The translations under genes and the position numbers were made by a program. From Epiperipatus broadwayi (Eukaryota > Onychophora > Udeonychophora > Euonychophora > Peripatidae): a stretch of DNA of 64,000 nt. Positions 63,931 to 64,000 of the stretch are shown here, piece after piece. The stretch spans positions 11,267,524-11,331,523 of the forward strand of contig JAQFVV010006215.1 in assembly GCA_028023455.1 (NCBI GenBank). Direction: 5' to 3'. Position 1 is the stretch's first letter, and the number at the start of each line of letters is the position of its first letter. The notes below the pieces were generated by a model that worked only from the letters and a program-made list of their open reading frames with translations, was not told the origin of the DNA and did not search any database.

Positions 63931-64000
63931 TAACAAGTAGTAGCTATTATAACATTTCATCTTTTGGTAATCAATTTAAATTAATCATTGTAACTATAAT

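Overview
This is a strongly A+T-rich window of nuclear DNA from an animal, most likely an invertebrate. The evidence is long (TA)n tracts, no operon-like gene spacing, no intact long reading frame, and a dense load of decayed eukaryotic transposable elements: Penelope-like elements, RTE-type and other APE-type LINEs, a hAT element and tRNA-derived SINEs. The species cannot be named from this sequence alone. No intact host protein-coding gene was found. The only possible host coding sequence is a frameshifted exon-like stretch on the minus strand at about 39.1-40.16 kb.

Layout. 1-14 kb: non-coding DNA with two insertions of one repeat family (here 'family A', 1.13-2.37 and 4.6-5.0 kb), a 118-bp TA tract and a tRNA-Gly-like SINE. 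14.16-19.1 kb: a small palindromic element, then a Penelope-like element (PLE1) of two oppositely oriented copies joined at their 5' ends. 19.5 kb: a fold-back repeat with a well-formed hammerhead ribozyme. 20-29 kb: mostly empty. 29.3-32.4 kb: RTE LINE copy 1, split by a fold-back insertion with a 15-bp target duplication. 33.4-35.4 kb: two more inverted or tandem repeats. 39-44.4 kb: exon relic, LINE 3' relic and a complete but dead hAT element with terminal inverted repeats and an 8-bp duplication. 46 kb: a GC-rich block of unknown origin. 48.3-50.15 kb: three hammerhead-like repeats. 51.2-54.05 kb: RTE LINE copy 2 (minus strand). 55-59 kb: a hammerhead repeat, two family A copies and a second head-to-head Penelope-like element (PLE2). 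60.9-63 kb: a third LINE (minus strand). 63.3-63.75 kb: a further hammerhead fold-back.

The most interesting signal is a recurring architecture. Several unrelated-looking fold-back or tandem repeats carry a TATA box and a type I hammerhead ribozyme core (CTGANGA, stem II, GAAA, very short stem III, cleavage triplet, helix I). In the best case (1.13-2.37 kb) two head-to-head units of 455 and 440 bp run exactly from one predicted cleavage site to the next, flanked by an imperfect target duplication. That is what would be expected if ribozyme-processed, unit-length RNAs were copied back into DNA by a Penelope-type reverse transcriptase, as proposed for retrozymes and Penelope-like elements. Both Penelope-like elements here are too damaged to supply that enzyme, so the link is inferred from co-occurrence and shared architecture.
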